Shown here one piece after another: positions 55,273-63,946 of a stretch of 64,000 nucleotides of DNA (position 1 is its first letter; every line of letters begins with the position of its first letter). The notes under the pieces were generated by a model that was given only the letters and a program-made list of their open reading frames with translations, made no database searches and was not told the DNA's origin. Position numbers and translations under genes: made by a program. Source of the DNA: Crystallibacter permensis (GTDB taxonomy: Bacteria > Actinomycetota > Actinomycetes > Actinomycetales > Micrococcaceae); NCBI RefSeq assembly GCF_025960875.1, contig NZ_JAODLR010000016.1, positions 46,996-110,995 of the forward strand. The letters run 5' to 3'.

Positions 55273-56046
55273 TCAGCGGTGTTGGACCGGACTGGTGGTA
55301 ACGATCTTCTTCCACGGCCCTTCGGGTACGTTTTTCGCTTCGACGAACTGCCAGTCCACCCTGTCCTGGGATCCGTTGAGCTGGCTGAATTTCAGGCAGC
55401 CGTTCAGCGCCGGGGAAACGTCGAGGCCTGCCCCGTTGAATCTTGTGTTGGCCGGTCGAGGGTCGTCCGTTCCGAAAACGTAGGCCGCGTCATCGTAAAC
55501 GTTAGGGCCCGCGTCCTGCACTTGCCCATAACAGACCCGGTCGCCTTTCCTTAGCCGTACCCACCGGTTTTTCATGTAGCTGAAAGACTTATCGGCTGCC
55601 TTGCCCTCGTAGCCGTGCCGGTCAGCCCACGGAACCACTTTCGCCCGCATCGCGAACGCCCGGTCGTTGTTGAGATCATCGAAAGGCAAATCAAGGTAGA
55701 AGTAATTTTCCTTTGGCTCCATGTTCAGCGGAGCGTACCCGTTCTCTGCCGTGCGCCGCTCGGTGTTGCAGACCCCGTCGATAACCACGCCGTCGCATCC
55801 GCCATAGCTCTCCATCCAATGGATGTCATAGGTGGAAAGTTCCTGGCTTCCGTCCGACGTGTTGGGATCGAGAATCTCACCCACCCAGAAAGTAGTGGCA
55901 ACAATGTCCGTGTGCCACGGGTAATCATCCTCGCCCGCCAGTTCCGTGGACACCGGCCCGCTCTGCCGGAGTGCGGTCCCGCCAGGCACCGCGCAGGCCG
56001 AAAGCGACAGAGAGATAAGGAGCACCGCTGCCGTGCCCGGTTTCAT
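55273..56046 (-). CDS. Exported lipoprotein of unknown function
   Basis: A 257-residue lipoprotein (LSLSAC, Cys18). The mature domain contains HTDIVATTFWVGEILDP, STYDIHWMESYGGCDGVV, a YFYLDLPFDDLN segment, MKNRWVRLRKGDRVCYGQVQ, and a C-terminal WQFVEAKNVPEGPW. Three or more cysteines could pair. The repeated aromatic and Asp residues resemble cell-wall or carbohydrate-acting proteins. Its start overlaps the stop of the polysaccharide deacetylase gene by 4 bp, so the two work together. No family was recognised. Confidence 0.75.
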   Translation of the reverse strand: MKPGTAAVLLISLSLSACAVPGGTALRQSGPVSTELAGEDDYPWHTDIVATTFWVGEILDPNTSDGSQELSTYDIHWMESYGGCDGVVIDGVCNTERRTAENGYAPLNMEPKENYFYLDLPFDDLNNDRAFAMRAKVVPWADRHGYEGKAADKSFSYMKNRWVRLRKGDRVCYGQVQDAGPNVYDDAAYVFGTDDPRPANTRFNGAGLDVSPALNGCLKFSQLNGSQDRVDWQFVEAKNVPEGPWKKIVTTSPVQHR

Positions 56047-57605
56047 CGTGCTGGCCCTTCAAGCGGGGGTGCGCCCTCGGAGTCGTAGAGTGCATAATCG
56101 TCCGTGGTCAGCTCGCCGTTGCCCAGCAAAGCCAGTCCGAAACTCAGCGCGGCAGCATCGTCGGGTACGGGTGGTGTCGTCCATTCTGCCTGGGTGAAGT
56201 CGTCGCTGGCGGGTAAGTACGGGCCGGCAGTCCAGTAGTGCCATAAGCCGATCTCATCGCGGTAGTAAACGCTGAACTGGGTCCGGGCGTCGGCCCGGTA
56301 CCACGCGCGAAGGGAATAGCGTTCGCCAGGAACTACGGGTGGCGCACACTCCCCCAGATCCTGTTGTTGTACCAGCTTCGCATCTCCGTCGACGTAGCCT
56401 TCGACAACCACCCGCATGCCGGAAGACCCGTTTCGGCCTTCTCCCATACTGAATACCGCCTCGTTCAGACCAAACCCGCCCTCCATCCAGCACAACGCCG
56501 TGCCGCTGCTTCCCCGCTGCTCAAGCCCGGGGTTCCGGACGCCGTTGACGCTGCTGGCCGCCGGCTCCGGAGAGGACCAGATGACCGGCTCACGGTTCGG
56601 GCCGCCGATTACCTCCTGAACAGTCCTCGTTACGGTATTCCCGCCGGCATCACGCTCTGCCAGCCAGTCAGCGAACTGGGTGAAAGTGTCCTCTTCGACA
56701 CCGATCTCCGTACATTCATACGGGCACAGTCCGTGGAACGTCAGAATCACCCAACCCCCGCCAGGTTCAGCGGAGGTGACGGCTTCCTGCATATCTGCAA
56801 GTGTCCAGTTGCTTTCAACTTCCTCTGGTGCCTGCAGGCGGTAAGGTTTGGCCGGACGCAGCGATTCTGCCGCCGGACACTCCTCGCAGCTGAACCGGGT
56901 CCGGATGTCCCCGAGGCTTCGGGCGCTGTTATAGCCGCAGTCTCCGGCGCTGTTCTCCACCTGCTGATTTCGGGACGCAAAAGGGAAAGCGAAGTTCGTC
57001 ACGGAAAACCCCCACTCCACCAGGTTTTGACGGTCGACGCAGATCTGCCTGGCAGCCTCGTCGGCCGACAGCTCGCCGACGTCCGTATGGGACAACGTGT
57101 GCCCTCCGATTTCGTGACCGTCGAGGGCTATCTCCTTAGCCTGCTTCAAGGTCAGGTACCCGGGCTTGTCCAGATTGCCTGAGTTGACATAAAAGGTGCT
57201 CTCGAGCCCTGCCTCGGACACGATTTCGGCAGCGCGGTACTGGCCGGCGAACCCGTCATCGAAGGTCAGGGACACCACCGTTCGGCCCTCTACCTCAGGG
57301 ATCGGTTTTGCGGGTTCGTAGTCGGGCACATCGATCGCTGCCGCCGCCGCCCGGTTCCCGGAAACGGGCCCGAGCCCGGCCTCCGGTGCATCGCCGGAGG
57401 CAGTCCCTACAACACCGCCTGCAGTCCTGCCGTTGTCACCCGATTCCAGGAACTGACCGCCGAACAGGAGGAAGGCCGCCGGCAACGCAAGCAGCAGCAT
57501 CCCGGTGATCCATTGCAGCGAGCGTTTGGGTCGTTCGCGCAAGTATTCAGGCGCTGCGTTGCCTTCGTTGAAGCTGTCACCGCGGCGATACTTGCTGTGA
57601 CCCAT
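56043..57605 (-). CDS. Membrane-anchored polysaccharide deacetylase (CE4) with C-terminal carbohydrate-binding-like domain
   Basis: A 520-residue protein. After a basic head there is one helix (ITGMLLLALPAAFLLFGGQF), then a NodB domain. Its metal and catalytic motifs are VVSLTFDDGF (MT1) and GHEIGGHTLSHTDVG (HxxxH, MT2). FAFPFASRN and WVILTFHGLCPYECTEIG supply later motifs. The last 170 residues (VNGVRNPGLEQRGSSGTALC onward) look like a beta-sandwich CBM. It would remove acetyl groups from a wall or exopolysaccharide. ATG 57605 is chosen for its GGGAAG ribosome-binding site. The CBM joins the catalytic domain without a frameshift. Confidence 0.9.
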   Translation of the reverse strand: MGHSKYRRGDSFNEGNAAPEYLRERPKRSLQWITGMLLLALPAAFLLFGGQFLESGDNGRTAGGVVGTASGDAPEAGLGPVSGNRAAAAAIDVPDYEPAKPIPEVEGRTVVSLTFDDGFAGQYRAAEIVSEAGLESTFYVNSGNLDKPGYLTLKQAKEIALDGHEIGGHTLSHTDVGELSADEAARQICVDRQNLVEWGFSVTNFAFPFASRNQQVENSAGDCGYNSARSLGDIRTRFSCEECPAAESLRPAKPYRLQAPEEVESNWTLADMQEAVTSAEPGGGWVILTFHGLCPYECTEIGVEEDTFTQFADWLAERDAGGNTVTRTVQEVIGGPNREPVIWSSPEPAASSVNGVRNPGLEQRGSSGTALCWMEGGFGLNEAVFSMGEGRNGSSGMRVVVEGYVDGDAKLVQQQDLGECAPPVVPGERYSLRAWYRADARTQFSVYYRDEIGLWHYWTAGPYLPASDDFTQAEWTTPPVPDDAAALSFGLALLGNGELTTDDYALYDSEGAPPLEGPAR

Positions 57606-57862
57606 GATGCTTCCCATCGACGTTTGTCACGGCCGTTGAACCGGCTCGCTGTCAGGGACCTGGGACGGCAACCTCGCAATCCCTGAGTAACCGACAGGAA
57701 AAGACTAGAAGTCCTCGTAGGCTCCCGCATGAGTAGCCCTTACCTGTTTTCGGTCCCTCCCTACTCGTTTGCACCTTGTACGGAACGGGTACGGTTCATA
57801 GCCAAGGCGGGAGCGGTGCGCGGGTAAAGGGCGTTTTCTTCCTCGGCGGACGGCACACAAAA

Positions 57863-57894
57863 GCGGGGCTGCACACCGAAGTGTGCAGCCCCGC
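57863..57894 (-). terminator. Rho-independent terminator of the M23 peptidase gene
   Basis: GCGGGGCTGCACAC (57863-57876), 4-nt loop, GTGTGCAGCCCCGC (57881-57894): a perfect 14-bp stem. Read on the minus strand it is followed by TTTTGTG, and it lies just after the peptidase stop. Confidence 0.88.
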
Positions 57895-57909
57895 AGGTCG
57901 TGTATCCGC

Positions 57910-58767
57910 CTACAGCCAGCCGGCAGGGTCGACTGTTTCGCCGTTCACCAGCACCTCAAAGTGCAGATGGCAGCCCGTTGAGTTACCCGTCGTCCCAACA
58001 CCGGCAACCCGTTCGCCCGCGGCGACTTCCTGTCCCGCCTGCACAGCGATGCTGCCCAAGTGGTTGTACGTTGTCTTCAGTCCGCCGCCGTGGTCGACTA
58101 CCACGCGGTTTCCGTAGCCGGCGGCGCTGGAGGAAGCCTCGACGACGGTTCCGGCAGCTGATGCCAAAACAGGGGTTTCGCAGCCGCTGGAGAAGTCCGT
58201 GCCGTTGTGGAACTCGCCTGCTGCGCCCGTGAGGGGGTTGGTGCGGTAACCGAACGGCGAGCTGATGTTCATCTGTGCCAACGGCCCGGCCAGTCCGGTA
58301 ACCGGTTGTCCGGTTTCGTCCGGTGCTTCCGTTTCCGGTTTCTCGGCCGGTTGTTCCTTTGCACGAGGCTTAGCCGCTTCCGGTTCTGCTACATCCGCGG
58401 AGGCCACAGAGGCTTTTCGGTCGCTGCTCGGCTCGGCTTTTACCGGTGCTGCCTTGCTGGAGATTTCGGAACGGCTGAAGTCCAGGACAACGTCCGCCGC
58501 TGCCACGGCCGTGCTGGCCGGTACGTTCGAAACTGTCTCGGCCTCAAGGTTGTGGCTCGTCTCAGCCTGGGCCGCTGGCAATGCCACGACAGCTACCAGA
58601 CCGGTTGCCACTGCTCCGAGAGCCACTTTTCGTGTCAGTCCCTGAAGGGTTGAAGCGGGCTGCGGCTCCGCTCTCCGACGTCCGGCCTGAGGTTTGCGGT
58701 TTCGTGCAGTGCTTGCTGAAGGAGCGAGGGCGCGCCTGCGTCCGCGCTCACCTGTGTGATTGCTCAA
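57910..58767 (-). CDS. M23-family (LytM/LasA-like) cell-wall endopeptidase
   Basis: A 285-residue exported zinc peptidase. A basic head is followed by a signal helix (KVALGAVATGLVAVVALPAA), an Ala/Glu/Lys-rich linker, then the M23 domain. SPFGYRTNPLTGAAGEFHNG, then TDF, supplies the HxxxD zinc ligands, and GCHLHFEVLVNG the HxH motif. All catalytic residues are present. It cuts peptide crosslinks of peptidoglycan. Expression should be under the c-di-AMP riboswitch in its leader. Confidence 0.93.
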   Translation of the reverse strand: MSNHTGERGRRRALAPSASTARNRKPQAGRRRAEPQPASTLQGLTRKVALGAVATGLVAVVALPAAQAETSHNLEAETVSNVPASTAVAAADVVLDFSRSEISSKAAPVKAEPSSDRKASVASADVAEPEAAKPRAKEQPAEKPETEAPDETGQPVTGLAGPLAQMNISSPFGYRTNPLTGAAGEFHNGTDFSSGCETPVLASAAGTVVEASSSAAGYGNRVVVDHGGGLKTTYNHLGSIAVQAGQEVAAGERVAGVGTTGNSTGCHLHFEVLVNGETVDPAGWL

Positions 58768-58774
58768 GGGGTCC

Positions 58775-58950
58775 TCTCCGTACGCCTGCGAAGTTAGCTG
58801 TCGGATTCGAGTGAGAGTTCAACTCGGTCCGGGCAGCAAGCACCCCTTGTTAAAAGGAGGCAGTTGACCGGACTTCACCCCAAGGTGCCCACGGCACCGG
58901 ATGTGGTTCCTCCGCCCCTGTCTGGTATTTCGAACGGACTGGTCTGCTGA
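58775..58950 (-). ncRNA. ydaO/yuaA-type c-di-AMP riboswitch
   Basis: The minus-strand leader of the M23 gene carries the conserved elements of this riboswitch in order: GGGGCGGAGGAACCAC (58904-58919), TTGGGGTGAAGTC, GGGTGCTTGCTGCCCG, and CGAATCCGACAGCTAACTTC followed by GCAGGCGTA near 58780-58812. The GGAGGAACC and CAGCTAAC boxes are diagnostic. Such leaders control wall hydrolases in actinobacteria. Exact 5' limit is approximate. Confidence 0.9.
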
Positions 58951-58975
58951 CAGGGCTAGGCGGACAGACCAGGGC

Positions 58976-58994
58976 CATACCCGCGATGGGTATG
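58976..58994. promoter_or_regulatory. CsoR-like inverted repeat upstream of the riboswitch
   Basis: CATACCC-GCGAT-GGGTATG, 7-bp perfect arms with a 5-bp centre, very like the CsoR operators at 4205, 9122 and 59946. No well-spaced promoter hexamers surround it. It could be a copper operator for the wall-peptidase transcript or simply a hairpin in the leader. Confidence 0.4.
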
Positions 58995-59322
58995 CGCGGC
59001 CTCCAATCTACAATAAAATAGGTTGACGTTACAATTCCGTGACTTGCCGCCGTAGGGCGGCATCGGCGTCTTCCCCGACCCGCCGACGGCGGAGCTTTCC
59101 TGCGTGGGAACGTGCACTGCGGAAACGGGTTCGCGACGACGAAGAAGGACGGGGCTGCCATAGCGGGGTCCGGGAGGTCACGAGTACTGCCGCCCCCGGG
59201 GCGGCACCGGAATCCGAGAGGTGCTTGCAGGCGAAGCCAGGAACAGGCACATCGAAGCTCGCCGGCCGCCCCTCTGGGTCAGCGCGCTCACCAGGGAGAG
59301 GTCCCAGGCTTATGTCAGCCGT
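58995..59322. other. No supported gene
   Basis: A 330-bp spacer between divergent transcripts' ends. Its A/T-rich part (about 58995-59035) may hold the promoter of the M23 gene. A 103-codon plus-strand frame shows no domain or ribosome-binding site and is not called. Confidence 0.4.
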
Positions 59323-59544
59323 TCAGGCGTTGTTGGATACGACCTGGTAGCCGGCCTCGGTGACGGCATCGCTGATCTTGTCCGGGTCCAGGGCCATCCC
59401 GGAGGTGATGGAAGCGGTGGAGATGCCGTCCTTGTTGAGGTCAATGGTGACGATTTCGACACCGTCGAGTTCCATCAGTTCTTCAGTAACTGAGGCGATG
59501 CAGTGGTTGCATGTCATGCCTGAAATGCCGACTCGTGTTTCCAT
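59323..59544 (-). CDS. copZ: CopZ-like copper chaperone, second copy
   Basis: A 73-residue HMA protein with GMTCNHC (Cys12, Cys15) and the closing AVTEAGYQVVSNNA. Length and most residues match the CopZ at 4620. The start is ATG 59544, after an AGAAGAA ribosome-binding site. It follows csoR by about 46 bp on the minus strand, but no ATPase follows: the next sequence is non-coding. It is probably a copper buffer or chaperone to CopA and CsoR. Confidence 0.92.
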   Translation of the reverse strand: METRVGISGMTCNHCIASVTEELMELDGVEIVTIDLNKDGISTASITSGMALDPDKISDAVTEAGYQVVSNNA

Positions 59545-59590
59545 GAGGTTCTTCTTTCTGGATCGTGATGGCTTCAACAGTTGCCGGCGC

Positions 59591-59917
59591 CTAGCGCAGC
59601 AGCCTTCCGATAGCCGCGGAAGCCTCGGCAACTTTCTCCTGGACAGCCTGCGGATTGCCTGTCTCCCTGGATTCGTTCGCAGCCCCGACTACACAATGGG
59701 CAATGTGGTCTTCGAGCAAGCCCAGACTCACGGCATGCAGGGCCTTGTTGATGGCGGAGACCTGGGTCAGTACGTCGATGCAGTACTTATCCTCTTCCAC
59801 CATGCGGGCGATCCCCCTGACCTGGCCCTCAATACGCTTCAGCCTGCGTAGGTACGCATCCTTGTCCGAGGTGTATCCGTGATCGATTCGCTCGTCGATA
59901 ACAGTCTGCTCACTCAT
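59591..59917 (-). CDS. csoR: CsoR-family copper-sensing repressor, second copy
   Basis: A 108-residue CsoR with ligands Cys46, His71 and Cys75 (KYCIDVLTQ; ALHAVSLGLLEDHIAHC), the same spacing as the copy at 4236. [20 protein letters not shown] is the DNA-binding helix. ATG 59917 has AGGAG upstream; the longer frame runs through the operator and is not used. It is the first gene of csoR-copZ and has a CsoR operator 30 bp upstream. The two repressors may cross-regulate. Confidence 0.93.
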   Translation of the reverse strand: MSEQTVIDERIDHGYTSDKDAYLRRLKRIEGQVRGIARMVEEDKYCIDVLTQVSAINKALHAVSLGLLEDHIAHCVVGAANESRETGNPQAVQEKVAEASAAIGRLLR

Positions 59918-59944
59918 GGCGTCTCCTATCCATAGACACTCAAT

Positions 59945-59971
59945 CTTATACCCTGCTGGGGTATAATTCAA
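59945..59971 (-). promoter_or_regulatory. CsoR operator/promoter of the second csoR-copZ pair
   Basis: TTATACCCTGCTGGGGTATAA (59946-59966) is a near-perfect 21-bp inverted repeat of CsoR type. On the minus strand a TTGAAT-like -35 and a TATAAG -10 flank it, but with a short (about 15-bp) spacer. An IS element ends only 25-30 bp upstream of it. Confidence 0.8.
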
Positions 59972-59995
59972 GACCACGACGAGACTCATCTAAAG

Positions 59996-61334
59996 TGCTC
60001 GCGAAACGGGGCGCGTGCCTCATTTTCGAAACGCTCGCGAAAATCCGCGGTGCAGCGTCGGGCCGCTGAGACCGTGGCGGATGGGTCAACGATTATCAAT
60101 GGCAACGAAAAACGAGATCACCAAGAAGTACGCTCGGGAGTATCGGCGTGCTTCGAAGACTGACAAGGGCCGGATGCTTGACGAGCTGACGGCTACGACG
60201 GGCTGGTCCCGGGCCAACGCCCGCCGGCAGGTCAAGGCCGCCGACCGGCGCAAAGGACCCGCCCGTGCAACGAAACGCAGGCCGCGTCCGCCGACCTACG
60301 GCTACAACACGCTCAAGGTCTTGCAGCGGGTCTGGTCGCTGGCCGGCGAACCTTGCGGGAAGTACCTGGCACCGGTCATGGCCGAGACGCTCGCATCGCT
60401 GGAGCGCTTCGGCGAGCTCGAGCCGGTCGCGCACCGGCTGAACGATCACGTGCGCACGCAACTGCTGGCGATGAGCCCGGCAACGATTGACCGGATGCTC
60501 AAACCGGCCAAGGACGCCCGCTACCCCCAAGCGGTCTCCGCGACCCGGCCCGGTCCGGCGCTGCGCTCGGAGATTGCCGTACGGCGGGCGATGGACGAGA
60601 TGGAGACAAAGCCCGGCTTCTTCGAGATTGACCTGGTCGCCCACTGCGGCCACACCCTCGAAGGCCAGTTCATCTACACCCTGACCGCAACCGATGTGTT
60701 CACCGGCTGGACCGAGAACATCGCCATCAAGAACCGGGCGCACAAATGGGTCGTGCAGGCCGTGGGTACCGTCGCCGAGCGGCTGCCCTATCCGATGGCC
60801 GGACTGGACTGCGATAATGGCGGCGAGTTCATCAACCACGCCCTGATCAACTGGGCGGCCGAGAGGACCCTGTTCATGACCAGGTCCCGGCCCCACAAGT
60901 CCAACGACAACGCCCACGTCGAGCAGAAGAACGGCGACATCGTGCGCAAGAGCGCCTTTCGCTACCGCTACGACACGCCGGCCGAACTGGCCCTGCTCAA
61001 TGAGCTCTGGGGCTATGTGAACCTACGCAAGAACCTGTTCCTGCCGACCAAGAAGGCCAACGGCTAGCGCACCACCAAAGCCGGGCGCAGCACCCGCACC
61101 TACGATGCGCCGCAGACCCCGTTCCACCGCGTGGTCGAATCAGGGGTCCTCACCCAGAAGAAACGACTCGCACTCGAACAGCTGCGCCATGACACCAATC
61201 CGGCCCAACTGACCCGGAACATCGTTAGACTCCAGAACGAACTCATCGACTCCGCCAAAGCGAAAACGCTCGCCCTCAGAGATCAAGCTTCGTGAGCAAA
61301 AATAGCTGAGGCACGCAGTTACTTTTCGCGAGCA
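59996..61334 (+). mobile_element. Insertion sequence, about 1.34 kb, with matching terminal repeats
   Basis: The left end reads TGCTCGCGAAACGGGGCGCG then TGCCTCA (from 59996). The right end, reverse-complemented, reads TGCTCGCGAAAAGTAACTGC then GTGCCTCA (61334 downward). TGCTCGCGAAA and GCGTGCCTCA match in both. It holds one transposase gene with an rve-type catalytic core, of the kind filed under ISNCY or integrase-core transposases; the exact family is unsure. I see no clear target-site duplication. Confidence 0.8.
60099..61295 (+). pseudogene. Integrase-core transposase with an internal TAG
   Basis: From ATG 60099 the frame encodes an HTH-like head (KKYAREYRRASKTDKGRMLD; TGWSRANARRQVKAA) and an rve core. 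Acidic residues lie in FFEIDLVAHCG and GLDCDNGGEFINHAL, with the last Glu in NAHVEQKNGDIVR. It stops at TAG 61065-61067 after TKKANG, but the same frame continues as RTTKAGRSTRTYDAPQTPFH to TGA 61293-61295. The TAG replaces a sense codon, so about 76 C-terminal residues are lost. The catalytic core is complete, so partial activity is not excluded. Confidence 0.85.
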
Positions 61335-61550
61335 TATTGACATGAGGCACTACGGACCAGAAACACTAGCTGATCCTGCCTTTGAACACTGGCATCCACG
61401 GAAGGGGACTAGGGCGCCAAACGCCCCGGGAGAGTTGCGGGTTCCGCACGCCTTTGCAGATGCTGGCAGCTGCTTAGATGGGGCGTGTGGCAAAGGATGG
61501 AAGCCGGCACAGCAGATCCGGATGGCAGAAGGCAGTTCGAGGGTGACATT

Positions 61551-62831
61551 CTACCCGTGAGGCCCGGCCTCCAGCGTGATGAGTTCTGCGATGGTTTGCC
61601 GTCGGCGGATCAGGGTTGCCCGGCCGGCATCTACCAGGACTTCCGGCGCCAGCGGTCGCGAGTTGTAATTTGATGACATGCTTGCTCCGTAAGCTCCTGT
61701 GTCGTGGATGACTACGAGGTCGCCGACTTCAGCATGCGGCAGCGGCACTGGGACAACCTCGCCGCCGGCAGTCTGGGTGAAGACGTCTCCCGACTCGCAC
61801 AGCGGTCCGGCCAGCACCGATTCCCGGACGGCGTCGCTGCGGAGTTCGCCTTCTCGTGTTAGCACCGAGATCCGGTGGCTGCTGCCATACATTGCGGGCC
61901 TCACCAGGTCGTTGAATCCGGCGTCGACCAGCACAAAGTGGTTCCTGCCAACGGGTTTCTGTGCCCGAACTTCGGCCACCAAAACGCCTGCTCCGGCGAC
62001 AAGGAAACGGCCGGGTTCGATTTCAAGACGGATCGGGTGACCCAGTTCAACGGCAAGGTCCTGGCGCGCTGCATCCCAAAGCCGGAAGTACCGGTCGGTA
62101 TCCACTTCAGCCTGACCGGGTGCATAGGGAAATGGCAAGCCGCCGCCGGCAGAGATGGCCTTTACATCCTGCCCGATGCTTTTGGCCTGGGCGACCATCG
62201 CATGGCAGACGGCCTCCAGATGGTGGTAGTCGGCGCCGGAACCGATGTGCATATGCAGACCGACGAGGTCGAGTCGGTACCTGTTGACCAGGGCAACACT
62301 TTCGGACAGGTGCTCGTGCCATATCCCATGTTTGCTGTGTTCGCCGCCGGTGTTGGTCTTGCGGCTGTGCCCGTGCCCGAATCCTGGGTTAATCCTCAGC
62401 CATACGGGATGACCCGGTGCGGCCTGCCCGATCTGCTCCAGCATCTGTGGGGAACCCGCATTGACTGGAATTCCGAGTTCGGCGACCAGATGCAAGGTCT
62501 GGCGGTCCAGTATGTCTGAGGTGAACACAATTTGCTCGTCAGGAGTTCCAGCTGAATAGCCGGCTGCCAGTGCCCGTTCAAGCTCACCGGCGGAAACTGC
62601 ATCAACGGCAACGCCTTCCCCGCGCATCAAAGCCAGAATGTTCACGTTTGAATTTGCCTTCTGGGCAAAACGGATAAGGTCGAACTGGCGAAGCCGGGCA
62701 ATCTGCGCGCGGATGTTGCCGGCCTCGTACACCCAAACAGGGGTCCCGTGCGCTTTGGCCAAGCCGGCGATCAACGGCCCGGTTAAGGTCCCGGGAAATT
62801 CTCCTGATCCGGTAGACAGAACTGCTTCCAT
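61551..62831 (-). CDS. PLP-dependent diaminopimelate decarboxylase-like enzyme (LysA/OrnDC fold III)
   Basis: A 426-residue fold-type III PLP decarboxylase. The PLP lysine is in RFAQKANSNVNILALM, and the barrel has VGLHMHIGSGADYHHLEAV and ISAGGGLPFPY. The phosphate-binding IEPGRFLVAGAGVLVAEV follows. The catalytic Cys motif GPLCESGDVF and the C-terminal DTGAYGASMSSNYNSRPLAP are as in diaminopimelate decarboxylase. The likely reaction is meso-diaminopimelate to lysine, though related enzymes act on other diamino acids. It is an extra copy in an accessory region, so a biosynthetic side role (siderophore or peptide) is possible. It is adjacent to a Rieske oxidoreductase on the same strand. Confidence 0.88.
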   Translation of the reverse strand: MEAVLSTGSGEFPGTLTGPLIAGLAKAHGTPVWVYEAGNIRAQIARLRQFDLIRFAQKANSNVNILALMRGEGVAVDAVSAGELERALAAGYSAGTPDEQIVFTSDILDRQTLHLVAELGIPVNAGSPQMLEQIGQAAPGHPVWLRINPGFGHGHSRKTNTGGEHSKHGIWHEHLSESVALVNRYRLDLVGLHMHIGSGADYHHLEAVCHAMVAQAKSIGQDVKAISAGGGLPFPYAPGQAEVDTDRYFRLWDAARQDLAVELGHPIRLEIEPGRFLVAGAGVLVAEVRAQKPVGRNHFVLVDAGFNDLVRPAMYGSSHRISVLTREGELRSDAVRESVLAGPLCESGDVFTQTAGGEVVPVPLPHAEVGDLVVIHDTGAYGASMSSNYNSRPLAPEVLVDAGRATLIRRRQTIAELITLEAGPHG

Positions 62832-62854
62832 GGTCGTTGCTGCCGCTCCGGGCG

Positions 62855-63946
62855 TTAGCCCAGGCCCTGTTTCGGCAAGGGGGCGGTTGCCGGACCATGC
62901 AGTACGTCACCGTCCGGATTGAAACGGGAGCCATGGCAGGGACAATCCCAGCTCTTCTCGCCATCGTTCCATCCCACCGTGCACCCCATGTGGGTGCATA
63001 CCGCCGACACTGCATGCAGTGCGCCGTTCTCGTCCCGATAGGCTGCCGTCTGCTCACCGTCGACTTTGAGTACGGCGGCGTCGCCGGGCTCCAGCTCTTC
63101 AGACGATCCTTTCGGGGGTCCGCCGACCCGGTCTTTCAGCCACATCTTGCCGATATGGAGGTTGTGCTTAACGAATTCCTTGCCCGGCAGACTGGTTTCG
63201 GCCCGGCGGGCAAATGTAGCCGCCCACGAGTTGTCCTGTTCAAGGATGAGGTCCCGCATGAGCATGGCCGCTGCCGTGCCGTTCGTCATTCCCCACCCAT
63301 CAAAACCTGTTGCCAGAAGAAGCCGATTCGAGCCGGGAGCAGCAAACCCAACGAACGGGACATGGTCCAGGGTGCTCGTCTCCTCTGCTGACCAGTGGTA
63401 GCGAAAGTCGGTGACATTATAACGCTCCTGCGTCCACTGCTGCAGCCGGGCCCACCGCTGTCCCGTCTCCGAAACATGGCCGACACCGTGGCCCTCTCCG
63501 ACAACGATGAGCAGCTCCTCGCCGTTGAGCATGGCCGTCCGGGTTGAGCGCGTCGGGGAACCTGCGTTGATGGCCATTCCCGCATTGCTCCCTCCGGGCA
63601 GCACCGCAGCTATACCATAGGAACGTCTGGCCGTCATTCTGCTAAACTGCCCGCCGCGGTCCAGAAACGGATAGTGCGTCGCGACGACGACGTGGGCAGC
63701 GGTCAGTTCTCCCGCCGCAGTGCCAACAGTGCAGTGGTGGCTTTCTTCGCTCACTTCCCGGGCCCGCACCCCTTCGATGATGTTGCCGCCCTCATGGACG
63801 AATGCTTCAGCGATTCCGGCAAGGTAGCGCCCAGGGTGGAAGTGCGCCTGATCCGTGAAATGAAGGGCAGCGGCGACCTCGAACGGCACCGGCGCCTCTT
63901 GGCTAAGCCTTGATCCACCGATGAGTTTCGGGTCGTCTTCGGCGTT
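62855..63946 (-). pseudogene. FAD-dependent oxidoreductase with C-terminal Rieske domain, 5' truncated
   Basis: The open frame runs from an in-frame TAA (63947-63949) to 62855, about 363 codons. It begins with EDDPKLIGGSRLSQEAPVPF, clearly mid-domain of a DAO-type FAD oxidoreductase (no N-terminal GxGxxG). It includes VVVATHYPFLDRGGQFSRM, then GFDGWGMTNGTAAAMLMRDL. The C-terminal Rieske [2Fe-2S] domain has CTHMGCTVGWN and CPCHGSRF. The first 130-150 residues are missing. The A/T-richer sequence from 63947 to the window end looks unrelated and may be the end of another element. A GTG at 63889 could be used, but without the FAD-binding head. Confidence 0.82.

Noticed and set aside
59039..59350. 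103-codon plus-strand frame between the riboswitch and copZ
   Set aside because: Arg/Gly/Pro-rich translation, no ribosome-binding site, no domain.
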